Source of the DNA: Delphinus delphis
Taxonomy: Eukaryota > Chordata > Mammalia > Artiodactyla > Delphinidae
Assembly: GCF_949987515.2 (NCBI RefSeq)
Contig: NC_082683.1
Location: 123,528,582 to 123,592,581, forward strand
Direction of reading: 5' to 3'
Length of the DNA stretch: 64,000 bases
In this document: in pieces, positions 13,321-28,130 of the stretch
How positions within the stretch are numbered: the stretch's first letter is position 1
How the letters are laid out: each line of letters begins with the position of its first letter
Position numbers and translations under genes: made by a program
Notes under the pieces: model-generated
What the model was told of the DNA's origin: nothing
Database searches by the model: none
What the model saw: only the letters and a program-made list of their open reading frames with translations

Positions 13321-13653
13321 AGAGATGGAAGTTGAAGGTAAATGGAAAGTTGGCAACGAGGGAAAGAATCTGAAATAAATGAAGACTGTTCTGCTTCAGG
13401 ATGTGGTCCCTTTCTCCTAAATCAGCTGAGCAAGAAGGACTCCTTGCTGACCATGTGAACCTCACTGAGTGGCCGTCTCTCACAAAGGAGGGGCCATTTT
13501 CCAGCAGTAGAATAAAAGCTGTGCTGCTTCTAGTCAACACTCTCCTCTCACAACCGCCCACACCCACAGCCCAGAGATCCCTGAGGTGCTGGTTGCTAGC
13601 AAGAAGAGAAAAGGAATCCTAGAAATTACTTTCTTTGCCATGAATATCCTTTT

Positions 13654-13859
13654 TTTTTTTTTTTTTTGCGGTATGCGGGCCTCTCACTGTTGTGGCCTCT
13701 CCCGTTGTGGAGCACAGGCTCCGGACACGCAGGCTCAGTGGCCATGGCTCAGGGGCCCAGCCGCTCCGTGGCGTGTGGGATCTTCCCGAACCGGGGCACA
13801 AACCTGTGTCCCCTGCATCGCCAGGCGGACTATCAACCACTGCGCCACCAGGGAAGCCC
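13654..13859 (-). mobile_element. CHR-family SINE (antisense)
   Basis: T-run followed by 'gcggtatgcgggcctctcac', ending 'gcgccaccagggaagccc', the complement of the CHR head. Exact duplication 'tgaatatcctttt' at 13641-13653 and 13860-13872. Confidence 0.95.
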
Positions 13860-13906
13860 TGAATATCCTTTTAATACATTTTCTTGTCCCTTTCCTACCT
13901 CCTAAT

Positions 13907-13966
13907 TCCCTCTCTCTCTCTCTCTCTCTCTCACTCACACACACACACACACAACACACACACAAT
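13907..13966 (+). repeat. (TC)n(CA)n compound microsatellite
   Basis: An uninterrupted CT run of about 24 bp is followed by CA dinucleotides with a single 'aacac' interruption. It is probably polymorphic in length. Confidence 0.95.
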
Positions 13967-14069
13967 CTTCTTGCAACAGCAGAGAAAATCAAGGTCACCC
14001 CTAGTCCTGGTCTACATACCTGTGTTCGTAAACAAGCATGTCTCGCTAGAGTCAAAATTCATTCTTAAC

Positions 14070-15020
14070 TAAAACACACTCACAAGGCCTTTCCTTGCAG
14101 TCAGGGCCCTCATCCAGTTTCTCAAATGCTCATGGACTGCAGAAAGCTACAGAGAAATGGCCAATTCCTTGTGACTCTTGCCAAGAAGAACATGTTTGAA
14201 GCATTTCTTGACTCAGAACTGAACTGGAACCACCCTGCCTCACAGCTGGGGCCCCCGGCAGCTGTTACCTGGAAACACAAATTCATCTGTTCTTCCTTCA
14301 CCAGCCAAGGAGACCACAGAGAAGGCAGGAGGTGCCAGCCACAGCTGCCACCCTAGCCCTTCCTCCTGTCAGGGTTCCTCTGCCATCCAGACCACTGCTA
14401 TGTGGAGTCGAGATGGAGCTTGGGAAAGGAGGGTCTGGAGCAGGTAGAAGAACTGTCTCAAAAGCCCTGCCTCTTGAATTACCATTCAGATTCATTTCGA
14501 GATTGCAGAATGTGCTGGCAATGTTTTTCTAAAGGGCAACCCCGGTGCTCCTGAGATGGGAAGCACCCTCCTCTCTGACATGTTTATTCCATCTTCCGGA
14601 GGGAGGGAGGGGACCAAGTTGGCTCAGCAACCCCACAGCCTGCATCTACACCAGTCACTTCAGCAGAAGCTTGACAGTCAACCAGGCTGGAAACGAACAC
14701 CTATGCCTTGAGCTAGAAGTGTCTTTCCCTTAGAGATACCTAATGGCAAAGACCTCGGTGCATTTAACATGTCTCTTTCCCTTCCTCATTGAGCCACATC
14801 ATGGAGAATGACAATCAGTGTTCAAAACAAATAAATCGAGCCATCACAGAAACAACTCTTCCAGATAGTCTTAGGAGAGGTTGAGAAGTATCTTCTTGTA
14901 TTTAGGTAAGAAATTAAAATGATGACTCAAATCATAATTACAGCAAGGGACTTGTTACATGGTGCTTGGGAAGTTTCACAATGTCTCTATACCCCTGAGG
15001 TACCGTTTTCAAAAGGGTGT
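14070..15020. other. Unique sequence, no gene recognised
   Basis: Mixed composition. Several short open frames on both strands show no family resemblance. No repeats were identified. Confidence 0.45.
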
Positions 15021-15114
15021 CTTAGTTTGGGTTCTTCCAGAAGCAGACCCTGAGACAGAGATTGGAATACAGGTACTTTATTTGGGAGATGTTCCAAGGA
15101 AGCGTTGGTAGGTG

Positions 15115-15560
15115 TTATGGACTGAACTGTGCCCTGCAAAAGACTGTTCAAGTCCTAACCCCCCTCCCCTCCCCAGTACCTGTGAATGTGATCTTATTTG
15201 GAAATAACGTGTTGGCAGATGCTCGAGTTAAGATGAGGTCACTGGAGTGGGCTCTAATCCTATAGGACTGTGTCCTTATAAAAAGGGGATGTTTGGACAC
15301 AGTGACAGACTGGGTCGTGTGGAGATGGAGAGAGAGATCAGGGTGATGAATCTACAAGCCAAGGAGCGCCAAAAATTGCCAGGAAACAGCCAGAAGCTAG
15401 GGGAGAGGCATGGAACAGAGTCTCTCTCAGGAGGAACCAACCCCGCTAACACACTGATTTTGGACTTCTACCCTCCAGAACTGTGAGAGAATCAATATCT
15501 GCTTTTTAAGCCAACCAGTTTGTGGTACTTGGTTAGAGCAGCCCTAGGAAATGGATATTG
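15115..15560 (+). mobile_element. MaLR-type (MLT1-like) solo LTR
   Basis: Starts 'tgttatggactgaactgtgc', continues with 'aatgtgatcttatttggaaa', 'ttaagatgaggtcactggag', 'gtgtccttataaaaagggga' and 'gatgaatctacaagccaagg', and ends 'gtttgtggtacttggttaga' plus 'gcagccctaggaaatgg'. These are hallmarks of an ERVL-MaLR LTR. The run 'ttataaaaagggg' is the usual TATA-like element. No internal retroviral sequence is attached. Flanking 15023-15113 and 15563-15620 resemble halves of another repeat into which the LTR was inserted. Confidence 0.8.
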
Positions 15561-16129
15561 CAAATACGTGCGGGAGTCTGGCAGGAACAGGAAGGAACTC
15601 AATAAAGGAAGCCTTATTGGCTAGTTACCCCTGTTAACAACAGGGCTTCATCATGCTGGCAAATTCGAGGACACAACATGGAACAGGGAGTGCAGAGTTA
15701 CCACACGTGACGGCAAAGCTTTTGGGGTCAGAATTCAGTCACTGGCTGAGGGCTGCTCCAGCAGGGCATTAATTCTCCTGCACTGGCAGCCTGTAGGTGC
15801 ACAGGGTGGAGCAGACTCCAGGGCCAGAGCTAGGCCTCGGGCCAAGAGGTGCAGATGGCAACAGCTGGAAGGCAGGCCAGGTGCTGAGGGGGAGGCCAAT
15901 GCGGTATGAACAGGCACCACCCACTACAAAGGACGTGCTAAACTTTCCTGTGCTGTTGGCAGTTTCTGTTGCAGAATTTAATACATAGGTTATGTAAGAA
16001 GAGTAAAGTATCATTGGCCCCTCTTTTCATTGGAACAATCCTGCCAATCAGTGCCCCAAAATGTCCCCCCGATCATTTGCCTGTCCTGATTGCCATGGAG
16101 GTGTGAGTAGGGCACGAGAGCTGCTCAAA

Positions 16130-16330
16130 AGGGACGGAGCTTCTAAGCCCTTACCTGGGCATTTGCACTCATGCTGCTGTCATGCCTTTGATAGATACTT
16201 CCCTTTCCTGGGGTGTCTTCCTCTCCTCTGCTTTGCATTAAGTCCTACCCACTCAAATCCTTTGACCCCCAAGGTGCATCCCTTTACTCCTCCAGCCTAG
16301 CTTTCTGATAGCCCTCACATTTTGAACCAC
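16130..16330 (+). mobile_element. L2 3' fragment
   Basis: 'gggcatttgcactcatgctg', 'aagtcctacccactcaaatc' and the pyrimidine-rich run after it resemble the conserved L2 3' end in sense orientation. Confidence 0.6.
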
Positions 16331-17009
16331 TCAATATAGTCCTCCATTGAGCTTGTCTCGATCTGTATTCTGTAGGCCATTTAATAGGGGTTCCCTGAAA
16401 AAATAAATGCCAAATGGGGTCAAATCAATTAGCACAGCACTGCATGCCGTATCTCCCTCTCTTCCTCCTGGGGATGTCCTGCAGTGAAACAACAACAAAC
16501 AAAACCTTCCTTAAGTTCGCTCAGACTAGCGTTTCCAATACTCCTGTCCCCTCTTTCTGTGGTACAGCATTCCTATCTTGCAGAACACAGTTTGGGAAAC
16601 AATCCCTTTGTTATAAACTTCAGTGAACAAGGCCTTTAGGAGTCAGCTCCTTTAGGTGAGGAAGGTTGGTTCATGTGAGCAGCTGGTCCCAGGGAGGCAA
16701 GTCAGTACTGGGCCTGGGGTGGGGGTGGGCTACGTGTCTCAGTCCCAAGGGCCATGAGTGGAAGGTGCCCTCAGGCTCTCATCCCAGAACCATCCTGAGG
16801 GTGGGGAATGAGTTTCCAGGGATGGGCAGGGGACTACTAAGAACCCTAGCTGGTGTTTCCTGATTTCCTGAGGTAGGACATCCCATTCCTAACACCAGAT
16901 CTGCCCTTTTCCAACTTTTTGTGGCAAACAAACCTCAACTCCTCCCTCTAAGCTTATGACAAACGTAGGCTCTTATCCCGCACCCAGAGGCAATGTGGTT
17001 CACAGTGGG

Positions 17010-17160
17010 GGCCAGGTTGACTGGGGCCAAAGTCCAGCTCTGCTAGCTTTGCACCCCTGGGCCTCAGCTCCCCACCTGCATAATGAGGACACCAATAGAA
17101 GTCCCACAGAATTAGCTGACCTAACGCATGTAAACAACACAGAAAACAAGCTCCTCTCAA
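17010..17160 (+). mobile_element. MIR fragment
   Basis: 'tccagctctgctagctttgc' followed by 'cctcagctccccacctgcat' and 'aatgaggac' is the MIR core in sense orientation. Confidence 0.7.
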
Positions 17161-17407
17161 CAAGTGTTAACTGTTACTGCAGCTCATATCACTTTACCAG
17201 ACTATTCGGATACATCTATCAGCCCTCGAAACTGTGAGGTCTCCAAGCACAGCAACTGGGATTTATCACAGTGCAGCACCGACGTGTAATAGTGCTTCCT
17301 CAGAAAATACATTTAGGATGAATTAAGGCACAGCTATGTTTTGCATTTTATTTCTACCTCTGATAATATTTCTGACAAGGAAATGTATCGTTAAAACATA
17401 CCCTCTT

Positions 17408-17601
17408 GGGCTTCCCTGGTGGCACAGTGGTTGAGAGTCCGCCTCCCCATGCAGGGGACACGGGTTCGTGACCCGGTCCGGGAGGATCCCACATGCTGCA
17501 GAGCGGCCGGGCCCGTGAGCCATGGCCGCTGAGCCTGCGCGTCCAGAGCATGTGCTCCGCAACAGGAGAGGCCTGCGTACCGCAAAAAAAACAAAAACAA
17601 A
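17408..17601 (+). mobile_element. CHR-family SINE
   Basis: Head 'gggcttccctggtggcacag', tail 'ggcctgcgtaccgcaaaaaa'. A 15-bp exact duplication 'aaaacataccctctt' lies at 17393-17407 and 17602-17616. The usual 'ccacaacagtgagag' piece before the tail is deleted. Confidence 0.95.
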
Positions 17602-17833
17602 AAAACATACCCTCTTCACTCATAGAAAGATTACCTGATTTTTCTCTCACTGGTTTTAGTCTTCTCTCTCCAGCTAGATTAACCTAACAGATGCCCTGTC
17701 ATGAATAGAGGTGAGTTTGGCTGCCCGGGCATTGGATCAGTGGGTCACTGTCCTTGTGGTCACCATGGCCCCGGGGCAGTCACAGCAGAGATGTTTAAGA
17801 TGCCATTGATTTATCTGCACAAAGAGGTAATTT

Positions 17834-18043
17834 TTCTTTTTTTTTTTTTTGCGGTACACGGGCCTCTCACTGTTGTGGCCTCTCCCGTTGCGGAGCACAG
17901 GCTCCGGACGCGCAGGCTCAGCGGCCACGGCTCACGGGCCCAGCCGCTCCGCGGCATGTGGGATCCTCCCAGACCGGGGCACGAACCTGTGTGCCCTGCA
18001 TCAGCAGGTGGGCTCTCAACCACTTTGCCACCACAGAAGCCCC
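17834..18043 (-). mobile_element. CHR-family SINE (antisense)
   Basis: T-run, 'gcggtacacgggcctctcac', ending 'gccaccacagaagccc'. Exact 13-bp duplication 'aaagaggtaattt' at 17821-17833 and 18044-18056. Confidence 0.95.
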
Positions 18044-18363
18044 AAAGAGGTAATTTATCTGTCTCTCTTAATCATGAATGGGGTGCCAGGCAGAGAGGTG
18101 AGACACCCAGGTAGAGCCGCATCACAGAAAGCTCTTAAAAGGAAATTCTTCCAAATCCAAGGGGTCAATCCTGCTCACCCCAGGGAGGTGGTCCATTGGT
18201 GAACAACTGTCAGGAAAATCTGGGCACATCCCTCCTTAAGAAAATTAAACGTGTCTGTCTATGCTATGATAATCCAATAAGTGAAAATTCACACTCATGA
18301 AAATAGCTAAATTAGAAAATGAACACTTGCATTATTAAATGATTCAATAACACTCTCCTAAGT

Positions 18364-18584
18364 GTATATATATATATAGATATATATATATATATTTTTT
18401 TTTTTTTTGTGGTACGTGGGCCTCTCACTGTTGTGGCCTCTTCCGTTGCGGAGCACAGGCTCAGTGGCCATGGCTCACGGGCCTAGCCACTCTGCGGCAT
18501 GTGGGATCCTCCCGGACTGGGGCATGAACCCATGTCCCCTGCATCGGCAGGTGGACTCTAAACCACTGCGCCACCAGGGAAGCC
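18364..18584 (-). mobile_element. CHR-family SINE (antisense) with (TA)n in its tail
   Basis: An antisense SINE whose A-tail side (18364-18395) carries an AT-dinucleotide run before the T stretch. The body runs from 'gtggtacgtgggcctctcac' to 'ccaccagggaagcc'. It lacks the 'ctccggacgcgcagg' segment found in sister copies (about 14 bp deletion near 18455). Duplication 'ctctcctaagt' at 18353-18363 and 18585-18595. Confidence 0.93.
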
Positions 18585-18831
18585 CTCTCCTAAGTATATT
18601 TTAAGCATTGTTATAATATTCTCTTCCACAAAACTTTCCAAGGGCCTCATCTAGCAGGGGAAGGTCCCCTTGTATGTGGCTGATATTTTCTTTTATAAAA
18701 AGCAGTTTTGTTGAGGCATAATTTACATACATAAGGCATTTTCTGAACCTATATGTACTAATAATATACGGAATTTGGGTCACTTGTTCATTCATTTAAC
18801 TTTTATTTTATACCAATAAAAGGCACTCTGG

Positions 18832-18876
<45 letters not shown>
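18832..18876 (+). repeat. (TG)n microsatellite
   Basis: About 22 uninterrupted TG repeats, likely length-polymorphic. Just upstream, 18690-18740 ('gttgaggcataatttacata') looks like a scrap of antisense L1M 3' UTR. Confidence 0.97.
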
Positions 18877-18877
<1 letters not shown>

Positions 18878-19369
18878 AGCTTTCTTTTTGCCTGTCCACT
18901 GTCTGCCTTGCTCCTGACAGGATTCTGGGAGGAGTGCTGACTTTATTTTCTCCCAGAGGCTGCAGGAGAGTAGTCCTGTGAACCAAGGCCCTCAGACAGC
19001 CTGTTGTCTTGTAGGTGGGCAGGTCAGGGCCTGTGGCATTAATGGGCAAAAAACTTAAAAACAATGGGACCTTGATCAAATGAGGCTCCCCTGCAGCATC
19101 AACTGTCCCTATCCGGGGTTTCCTCACGGTAGGGATGACCCAGTGCTTTTTTGCACCTCCTGAAATAGTTGAAGGCTGTCCCCCTGCTCATGGAAGTGGC
19201 CAGTCTGCCACCGTCAGGGCCTCATGGCTAGGATGAACTAACATGGTCCAGCCAGCCGCAGCCCTCTTGCAGTTGCCATTCCAATGTGAGGCCTCGTTCC
19301 ACACACCTGAGACCCAAGTGCCCAGCTCAGGAAACACCATTCCTTTACAACAGGGCGGCCTGGCGGCCC

Positions 19370-19500
19370 AGAGGAACGATAGCTGGAGCGAGAATCAAAA
19401 GTCCTGGGTTCAAGAGCTGACTCTGCTACATGACAGTTGGCTGATTTATTGATCTCTTGGACCACCATTTCTTCCCTGGTAAAATCCAGAAGTAAAACTT
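19370..19500 (+). mobile_element. MIR fragment
   Basis: 'cctgggttcaagagctgact', 'ctgctacatgacagttggct' and 'cttccctggtaaaatcc' fit the MIR 5' half and core in sense orientation. Confidence 0.65.
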
Positions 19501-21430
19501 GAAGGTATCTATCCTTTCCAGCTCATATATTCCGTGATTCTGTCACACCAGGGCAAGGTCACAGAACATCTTTGGGTCACAGAAAATCTTTCCCAAGAGG
19601 CTCTGTCTACTGTTCTTATCACTGAAAGTACAACTCACTGACAGCATCCCCCATGCCCACCTCTGCTAATCACAATATTACCACAGGCCCCTTCTGATTA
19701 CGAAGTAGTTACACTACATGAGAGGTGCATTCCTGATGATTCTGCAAAATTCAAGGTAATTTCTCACAGGAATAAATACAAAATCAGAGTCACATTATTG
19801 TAAATAGTGCACATAAATTGAGACCTTATTAAGTTTTTGTATTACATTAGTTTGAATTTACGTAATTCAAAACCCCATTACATGTGATTTGTATATTCCC
19901 TTGGAAAGGATTTTTTAAAAACCTTCAGGGAAAAGGAATGAAGGTGATGGGAGAGAAAGATAATGTCATAGGGTCCAATTTGGAGAAAGACCATGGGTTT
20001 GAAGGAACTCTGCGCGGAAAGCATCCAGGACGATAGAGAGGACTCCCTAGAGAGGACCCAGTGGCACAATACCTGCTTCCTTGGGTGATCATTCTGCACT
20101 GAATCTGAGATGATTAGCCAGTTTTGAGGTTAGATTTCTTTCTTTTTTAAGTTGAAATTACTCCAGGCTTGAATGCTGCTGCAAAATATTCCACCCCAAA
20201 TTTTTAAATCCCGTAGCAGCCAAATCCTGCGTTTATCCCTTGGCACAGAGGAGCCATTTTGTGCTCTTCAAAATGGCTGACAGGAATTTTCTGAGGAAGC
20301 TATGGTCTGAAACCAACCAGCAATTAGATCGGCATTGAGTCTGAGGCTTTCTGTTTACAGCCATAGCTAGAAACAAACAGATGTGTTTTTTCCAAACTAA
20401 AGAAATCAAGAAATTGTCATGAATATAAAAAACGGCTCTCCAAACCTTCCCTTTCACATCCTCCCCACTGGCCATTTTGGATTGCAAGAGTTTGTGATTA
20501 TAACTTGATTCACAATCCGTTTTTGGTTTCCAAGTACCTCCCTCTCCAAGATGAAATTACAAAGCTTTGAAAATTAGAGGCACCCTTCCCCTCACCCCAG
20601 AGAGCTATTCCTGACGAGATACTCTGTTGAAATGGAAGGAATTGCTTTATAGCGGCCTCCCTTGTGGAATTATGGATGGGAACATTTAACAATACAGCAT
20701 TTGCAATGGGCAGGTGAGAGCTGGCCAAGTTTTTAAAGGGGATTTCACAGGCCAGGTCAGCAGGGAGATGGATGGGTGAGCTGCGGTGGATACAATTATT
20801 TGACTTTCTGAGCTGTTCTTTTGAAGCCTCTACACTTAATAGAAAGAAAAATAATAAGCCTCTTTGCCAACCTTTTGTAGCTCAATCTTTATTGTTCCCA
20901 CCGAAATCCAAAGAAAACAGACAAGATTCATTTTGTCCAGAAAGCATTTGTGTATTTTATATAGGTCTGGGTTTTGAAGCATTGATAGTGAAGTGGGAGA
21001 AAAGACAAAGATTTCTCTCTAATCTGAAGAAATCAAAGGGGGGAATTTCTGAAGCTCTCTAGCCTAGTTCAAAATAGTCTTGGTTGGTATCTCCTGATAT
21101 ACGCCTCCTTTGCTACTAAACTCAGCATGGAAATTAGCACAGGCTCACAAAACGATGAAAATTAGACCAGACCATAAAGAAGCAAGCCTGTAGGGAAATT
21201 AAGACTTTTTCATAAAACCTGAGAACACGACCTACAGAACTAGGGAAGCTTTCTTTTACCTGTGGGCTCTCAATCACTCAACATCCATCTCCAAGACACT
21301 GGCCTCATCAGTGCACTGGTTGGGCCAACCATCTACAGAATTGTTTGTTCTCCTTGGGGCACAAGAGAAGTGCTTGGTAAATATTTACTCATTGATAAAC
21401 CAAGTGGTTTACCAGATGACTTGTTTTATT
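19500..21430. other. Long repeat-poor unique stretch
   Basis: Almost 2 kb in which I identify no repeat and no coding region. Moderately AT-rich and homogeneous. It could hold conserved non-coding elements, but this cannot be judged without alignment. Confidence 0.45.
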
Positions 21431-21439
21431 TTTGTTTAA

Positions 21440-23850
<2,411 letters not shown>

Positions 23851-23859
23851 ACCATCCTC

Positions 23860-24110
23860 CTCTTAAATGCACACATTATACACAGAAAGCCACTCACTGG
23901 TGCACACAGAAAGACTTACCTGCAGACTCAAGACACGTCCATCTGCATACAAACAGGCGCACACACAATGCACCCACACGCTGGGACACACTGGAACACA
24001 TGCACAAACACACAGCCTCACATACACCTTCACACGCACACTGGGGCACAGGCATCTGTACCCCCAGCAGAGCACACAGGTAAACACACACCAGCACATG
24101 TGCATGCCAC
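23860..24110 (+). repeat. Diverged CA-rich low-complexity tract
   Basis: Dense in 'cacac' motifs separated by variable bases (for example 'gcacacacaatgcacccaca', 'cacaaacacacagcctcaca'). It looks like an old decayed CA microsatellite or minisatellite. The composition opens several spurious overlapping frames rich in His/Thr (plus) or Cys/Val (minus). Confidence 0.8.
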
Positions 24111-24822
24111 ACCCGCGCCGAGCTATAACCCACAGGACGGGGCCTGGGCACAGGCTGGTCTCACGCTGCAGCCCCGCTTCAGCGGCCTTCTCCCGGGAGC
24201 ACGCTGCTCTGGCCAGTCTGTCTCCCACAGCTTCAGATCAAAAGCCCCCGCCCCACCCCCAGGCTGTCTCTTCTACTCTGCCTGTAATACCTCCTCCCTC
24301 CAAGCCTCCACTGCCACTCCCAGCCAGCATGAAGAAAAGGCAGGCCTAACTCAGGGCCGACATTCACATGATGGCTTCGAGCCAGTGCTACATCTCATGC
24401 TGGGGACCTGGTGAAATGAAGGAACACAAGCTGACTTTCTAGTATCTACAGCGACAGAGAGAAGTGGTGATTTGTTTAATCCTAAATAGTCGTGTTGGTT
24501 TGTGTTCTGAGCCATCTTCCCCAACTCCAGGGTTTGGCAAAGGCAATGCACCTATAACCCAGCAGCCCTGCAAACAGCTGGAGAACCTCTCAGAGACTTC
24601 TCCTTTCCCAGCCCTCCTCCCAGTCAGCTTGGGGAGCGGCCCCACTAAGAGCCACCGATATTCACAATCTGGCAATTTAATGCTTCTGCCCTGAGCATCA
24701 GATTTCTTATCTTGGTTTGCTTTGCTCCAGTCAACAGCAAAAGGGTTTGCACTCCCTGAGCTCAGCCCAGGCAGATGCAAGTGGACTCAAGGCTAAAATC
24801 TGACATAAGAAATTAAGAACTG

Positions 24823-25085
24823 AGGGCTTTCCTGGTGGCGCAGTGGCTAAGAATCCGCCTGCCAATGCAGGGGACACGGGTTCGAGCCCTGGTCCGGGAA
24901 GATCCCACATGCTACAGAGCAACTAAGCCCGTGTGCCACAACTACTGAGCCTGTGCTCTAGAGCCCACGAGTCACAACTACTGAGCTGCTGCGTGCCACA
25001 ACTAGAGAAAGCCCGTGTGCAGCAACGAAGACCCAACGCAGCCCAAAATAAATAAATAAATAAATAAAATTTATGAAAAACAAAA
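24823..25085 (+). mobile_element. CHR-family SINE, long form
   Basis: Head 'agggctttcctggtggcgca', two 'acaactactgagc' modules, tail 'cgcagcccaaaataaataaa' with an (AAAT)n extension. Duplication at 24807-24822 and 25086-25101 ('aagaaattaagaactg', one mismatch). Confidence 0.95.
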
Positions 25086-25101
25086 AAGAAATTAAGAATT
25101 G

Positions 25102-25765
25102 ATTATAGATATTTGTCATTTAAAGGTAATTCTCCCACTCCTTGAGGATTTATATAAAAAAACAAATCTCAACCCAGCATCTGTGTGTAATAGTGCGCTA
25201 TTCTTTCAGAAAACCTCATCCCACAAAACCTTACACCCTGTATGAAGATACATTCTTACCAAACAGATTGGTTAACGGCTACTATTTAGGATCAAGTCTT
25301 CTCAAATATGATTTAATTTACACTTTGATTTACACATTTGAGTTCCACCTATGCATAACGTGGTTGGCGGGGGAGAGGACGGGGGGCGGTACCTGCACGC
25401 ACAGAAAGGGGCCGGTCCCTCTCAAGAAAAGCTCCGAAATAGGTATATTTTATTAAGAGCAAAACAGAAAATATGGATTTTACCAATTGGGGAGAAAATG
25501 ATTTCAGAACTGTAATAATAGGCCAGAGAAAAATGCAATTCTATATTAACAACCAAATACTTCATACTCAGCAGAAAAACATATTTAAATGAGAATATTC
25601 AGCATCAAAACAATTATTTTTTCAGAAATTGAGAGGAAAATCATAATACGTGCTTACTAAGGGGAAATACCTTCAAAAATCTGCTTCAGAATTCAGTCTT
25701 CTGATGTATAATACTGCAAATTGACAGCAGGCCTGGTAGACAGGCTGCATAGAACATTCGAGAGC
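25102..25765. other. AT-rich unique sequence
   Basis: No gene or repeat family was recognised. Confidence 0.4.
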
Positions 25766-25769
25766 ACAT

Positions 25770-25900
25770 ACCTTGAACAAGGGATCAGAGAAACTGTGTT
25801 CGGAGCCTGGTTCTACTCTGAGGCGAGTCACCAAACCTCTGAACCTCATTTTCTTTGTTTATAAAAAGAGAATCTTAAAATCAATAGTTTTTCTGCTACT
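25770..25900 (+). mobile_element. MIR fragment
   Basis: 'ggagcctggttctactctga', 'gcgagtcaccaaacctctga' and 'acctcattttctttgtttat' follow the MIR sense consensus. Confidence 0.7.
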
Positions 25901-26464
25901 TGCCATTGGATGGTTATGAATGAAGGTGCTGGAAAGCATTTTGTAAACATAAAGGGACGACTGTACGAACAGAACAGTGGTCTGGACCAGCGAGGATCCT
26001 GCCTGTCCTTGTTTGAATGCTTTCTATTTATTTTTTTCCCCTTGAGCCTGCAAATTAGTTGCTGAGTAGCACAAATCATAACAGGCAACCGAAGCGGACA
26101 GTGGAAGCTCCTAACATTTCCACCACTGCAGTTTAGCTGCTTCAGACCTCAATTTGCTTTCTCTTCAAGTCAGTGCTCACCAACAAAGTCCTTGTGTGGC
26201 CATAAATCTGCATCCGATGCACAAGCATAAGGGACAAGGCAGAAAATGTTAGAATCTGTCCTTGGATTTTTCGCAACAGAGGCTCCCACTGGAGAGTTAA
26301 AAATATTGTGGTAAGGGGGAAGTCCGGATTTTTTTTTTTAAGTTTTAAGTTTATTGTTTATTTGGAGCTTCAGGGAAGAATGAAGTTTAGGTTCCTAATT
26401 CTACGAGCCAATACCAGTGGGGTGGGAGGCTAGGTAACTTAAACGTTCTTGAAAACTTGGTAAT

Positions 26465-26840
26465 TACAAGACCATACGCAATTCATTTCACAGATGCGAA
26501 AACTAAAGAGATTCCTGCCCAAGTTTACTGCAATTTAGTGACAAGGGAAGACAAAGAAAGCATGTTAGTACCAGGGTTTCCACTTTCTTCCACTGGGAAA
26601 ATGATATCCTTTATTTTGTAGGTTGGGAAACTGAGGCACACATGATAATGACTACTGCTTTTCGAGCACCTCTGGTGTGTAGGCACTTCCGAGCAGTATC
26701 TCCGCTCCACCGTGCTCTGCATAAGGTAGACATGGTTACCGCCATCTCACAGAGGAAGAAGGGGGCTCCGAAGGTAGGGAACTGGCCACAGATCAGGACT
26801 TGTATCCAGATCTTTCTGGTTCCACGGTCTCCTCTCTCCC
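26465..26840 (-). mobile_element. Two adjacent antisense MIR fragments
   Basis: 'tcatttcacagatgcgaaaa' near 26480 and 'aggttgggaaactgaggcac' near 26620 are one diverged set. 'tctggtgtgtaggcacttcc' through 'ccatctcacagaggaagaag' (26668-26765) and 'aggacttgtatccagatctt' form a second, more complete antisense copy. Confidence 0.65.
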
Positions 26841-27004
26841 TCCACCCTATCGCCTGCTCCAGAAAAGACAAGAAACACTTGCAGACGGTCAGAGAGTTAG
26901 GGAAAAAACTCTCTTTCCTTGACAGAAAAACTGTTTAGACTTCAACAGAAGTCTAAAGTATCCTGTGAAATGTTCCTTTACTTTAACCTATTACTTTAAT
27001 TGTC

Positions 27005-27390
27005 AGCCCTGGAGAAATTAGCCCAAGGAAGTAATTCAAAAGAAATTTTAAAAGCTACAGATGTAAAGATTTTCTTGCAGCATTAGCTATAATAACAAAA
27101 ATTAGAGACAGCCCAAATGTCCAACAATAAGGAAATAGTAAAGAAAATACGATGCATAAACTATGGACATTTACGTAGCGATTAGAAACAATCATGAAGG
27201 CTAAGTATCAAAAAAGATGCTCAGAATAAAATATTAAGGAAAAAAAGCACTTGAAATTGTTTTTGTAATAACAACTATATAAAGATATTTAAACACTTAT
27301 AAAAATACTGGAATGGAATATTTTTTAAATTTATAACTTCCTCTGATTTTATGATATTTTGGGTAAAATACCTCAAATTAAGAGAGAGAA
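27005..27390 (+). mobile_element. Old L1M ORF2 3' fragment
   Basis: 'cagcattagctataataaca', 'ggaaatagtaaagaaaatac' and 'gcatctt-like' decay around 27100-27240 resemble the ORF2 C-terminus coding DNA of old L1M. No open frame survives. Confidence 0.6.
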
Positions 27391-28010
27391 AAAAAATGAT
27401 AGCTAGTTGGGATATTTACTTAGTAACTTAGACCAATTTGGACTATAATGATTAGATATCCTGCTTTTCTTTTTTTTCTTTCTATATTTTGAAGCAGTTG
27501 GGCAATTGAATGCGATTTATGCTATAATCCACAAACTCTTATTTTTCTCCTTGGTGCCTTTCATTAGTTTATTAATTCATTAGTTAATCTCCAACGGTGG
27601 TAGCCTTCTTTATTTTCTGCTTTTCCCTAGTGTTAAAGCCACGTCAGAAAAATGAGCATCTTTCTTTGTCTAATTCTCAAGATATAGTGTTAGTTGAATC
27701 ATATGAAATTATCATTTTTGTAGGTCCCAAATAAATGAATATAGGAAATTTCATACGGTCCAACCAGAAAATTTTAACAACGGTAGGATTTTGTCTGAAA
27801 CTGTCCTTGTAAATCATTTTGAATCCATCTGTTTACTCAAACTGCCCTGTCCCCTCCACCAGCTTAGTTTCTGTGTTTTTTTAAAGTACTTTGTTTAATG
27901 CTAAGTTCTCTAGAAGAAAGGTCCAAATAATGCCATTCCAATATACAACCCCCCTCCATAAACCATTAAAGTGAATTTAATCACATGGAAAGGTCTAGAT
28001 TTCCTTCATT
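27391..28010. other. AT-rich unique sequence
   Basis: No gene or repeat family was recognised. Confidence 0.4.
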
Positions 28011-28014
28011 CACC

Positions 28015-28130
28015 CACCTTTCAATTCACTCAACAAATATTTACTGCGCGTGATCTCTGCTCCAGGCACTATGCTAAGTGCTGGGACACAACCCTGAGCA
28101 AGACTGAAGCGTCTTTTCCCTCAGAAAACA
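28015..28130 (-). mobile_element. L2-like 3' end (antisense)
   Basis: 'ttcactcaacaaatatttac' and 'ctccaggcactatgctaagt' are the reverse complement of the terminal part of L2-type LINEs or a closely similar MIR 3' end. Confidence 0.6.

Noticed and set aside
13586..14068. A 160-codon plus-strand frame containing poly-Phe and Ser-Leu repeats
   Set aside because: It spans an antisense SINE and the (TC)n(CA)n microsatellite.
18832..18876. CRISPR-like or regulatory regular spacing in the TG repeat
   Set aside because: Simple dinucleotide microsatellite with no spacers.
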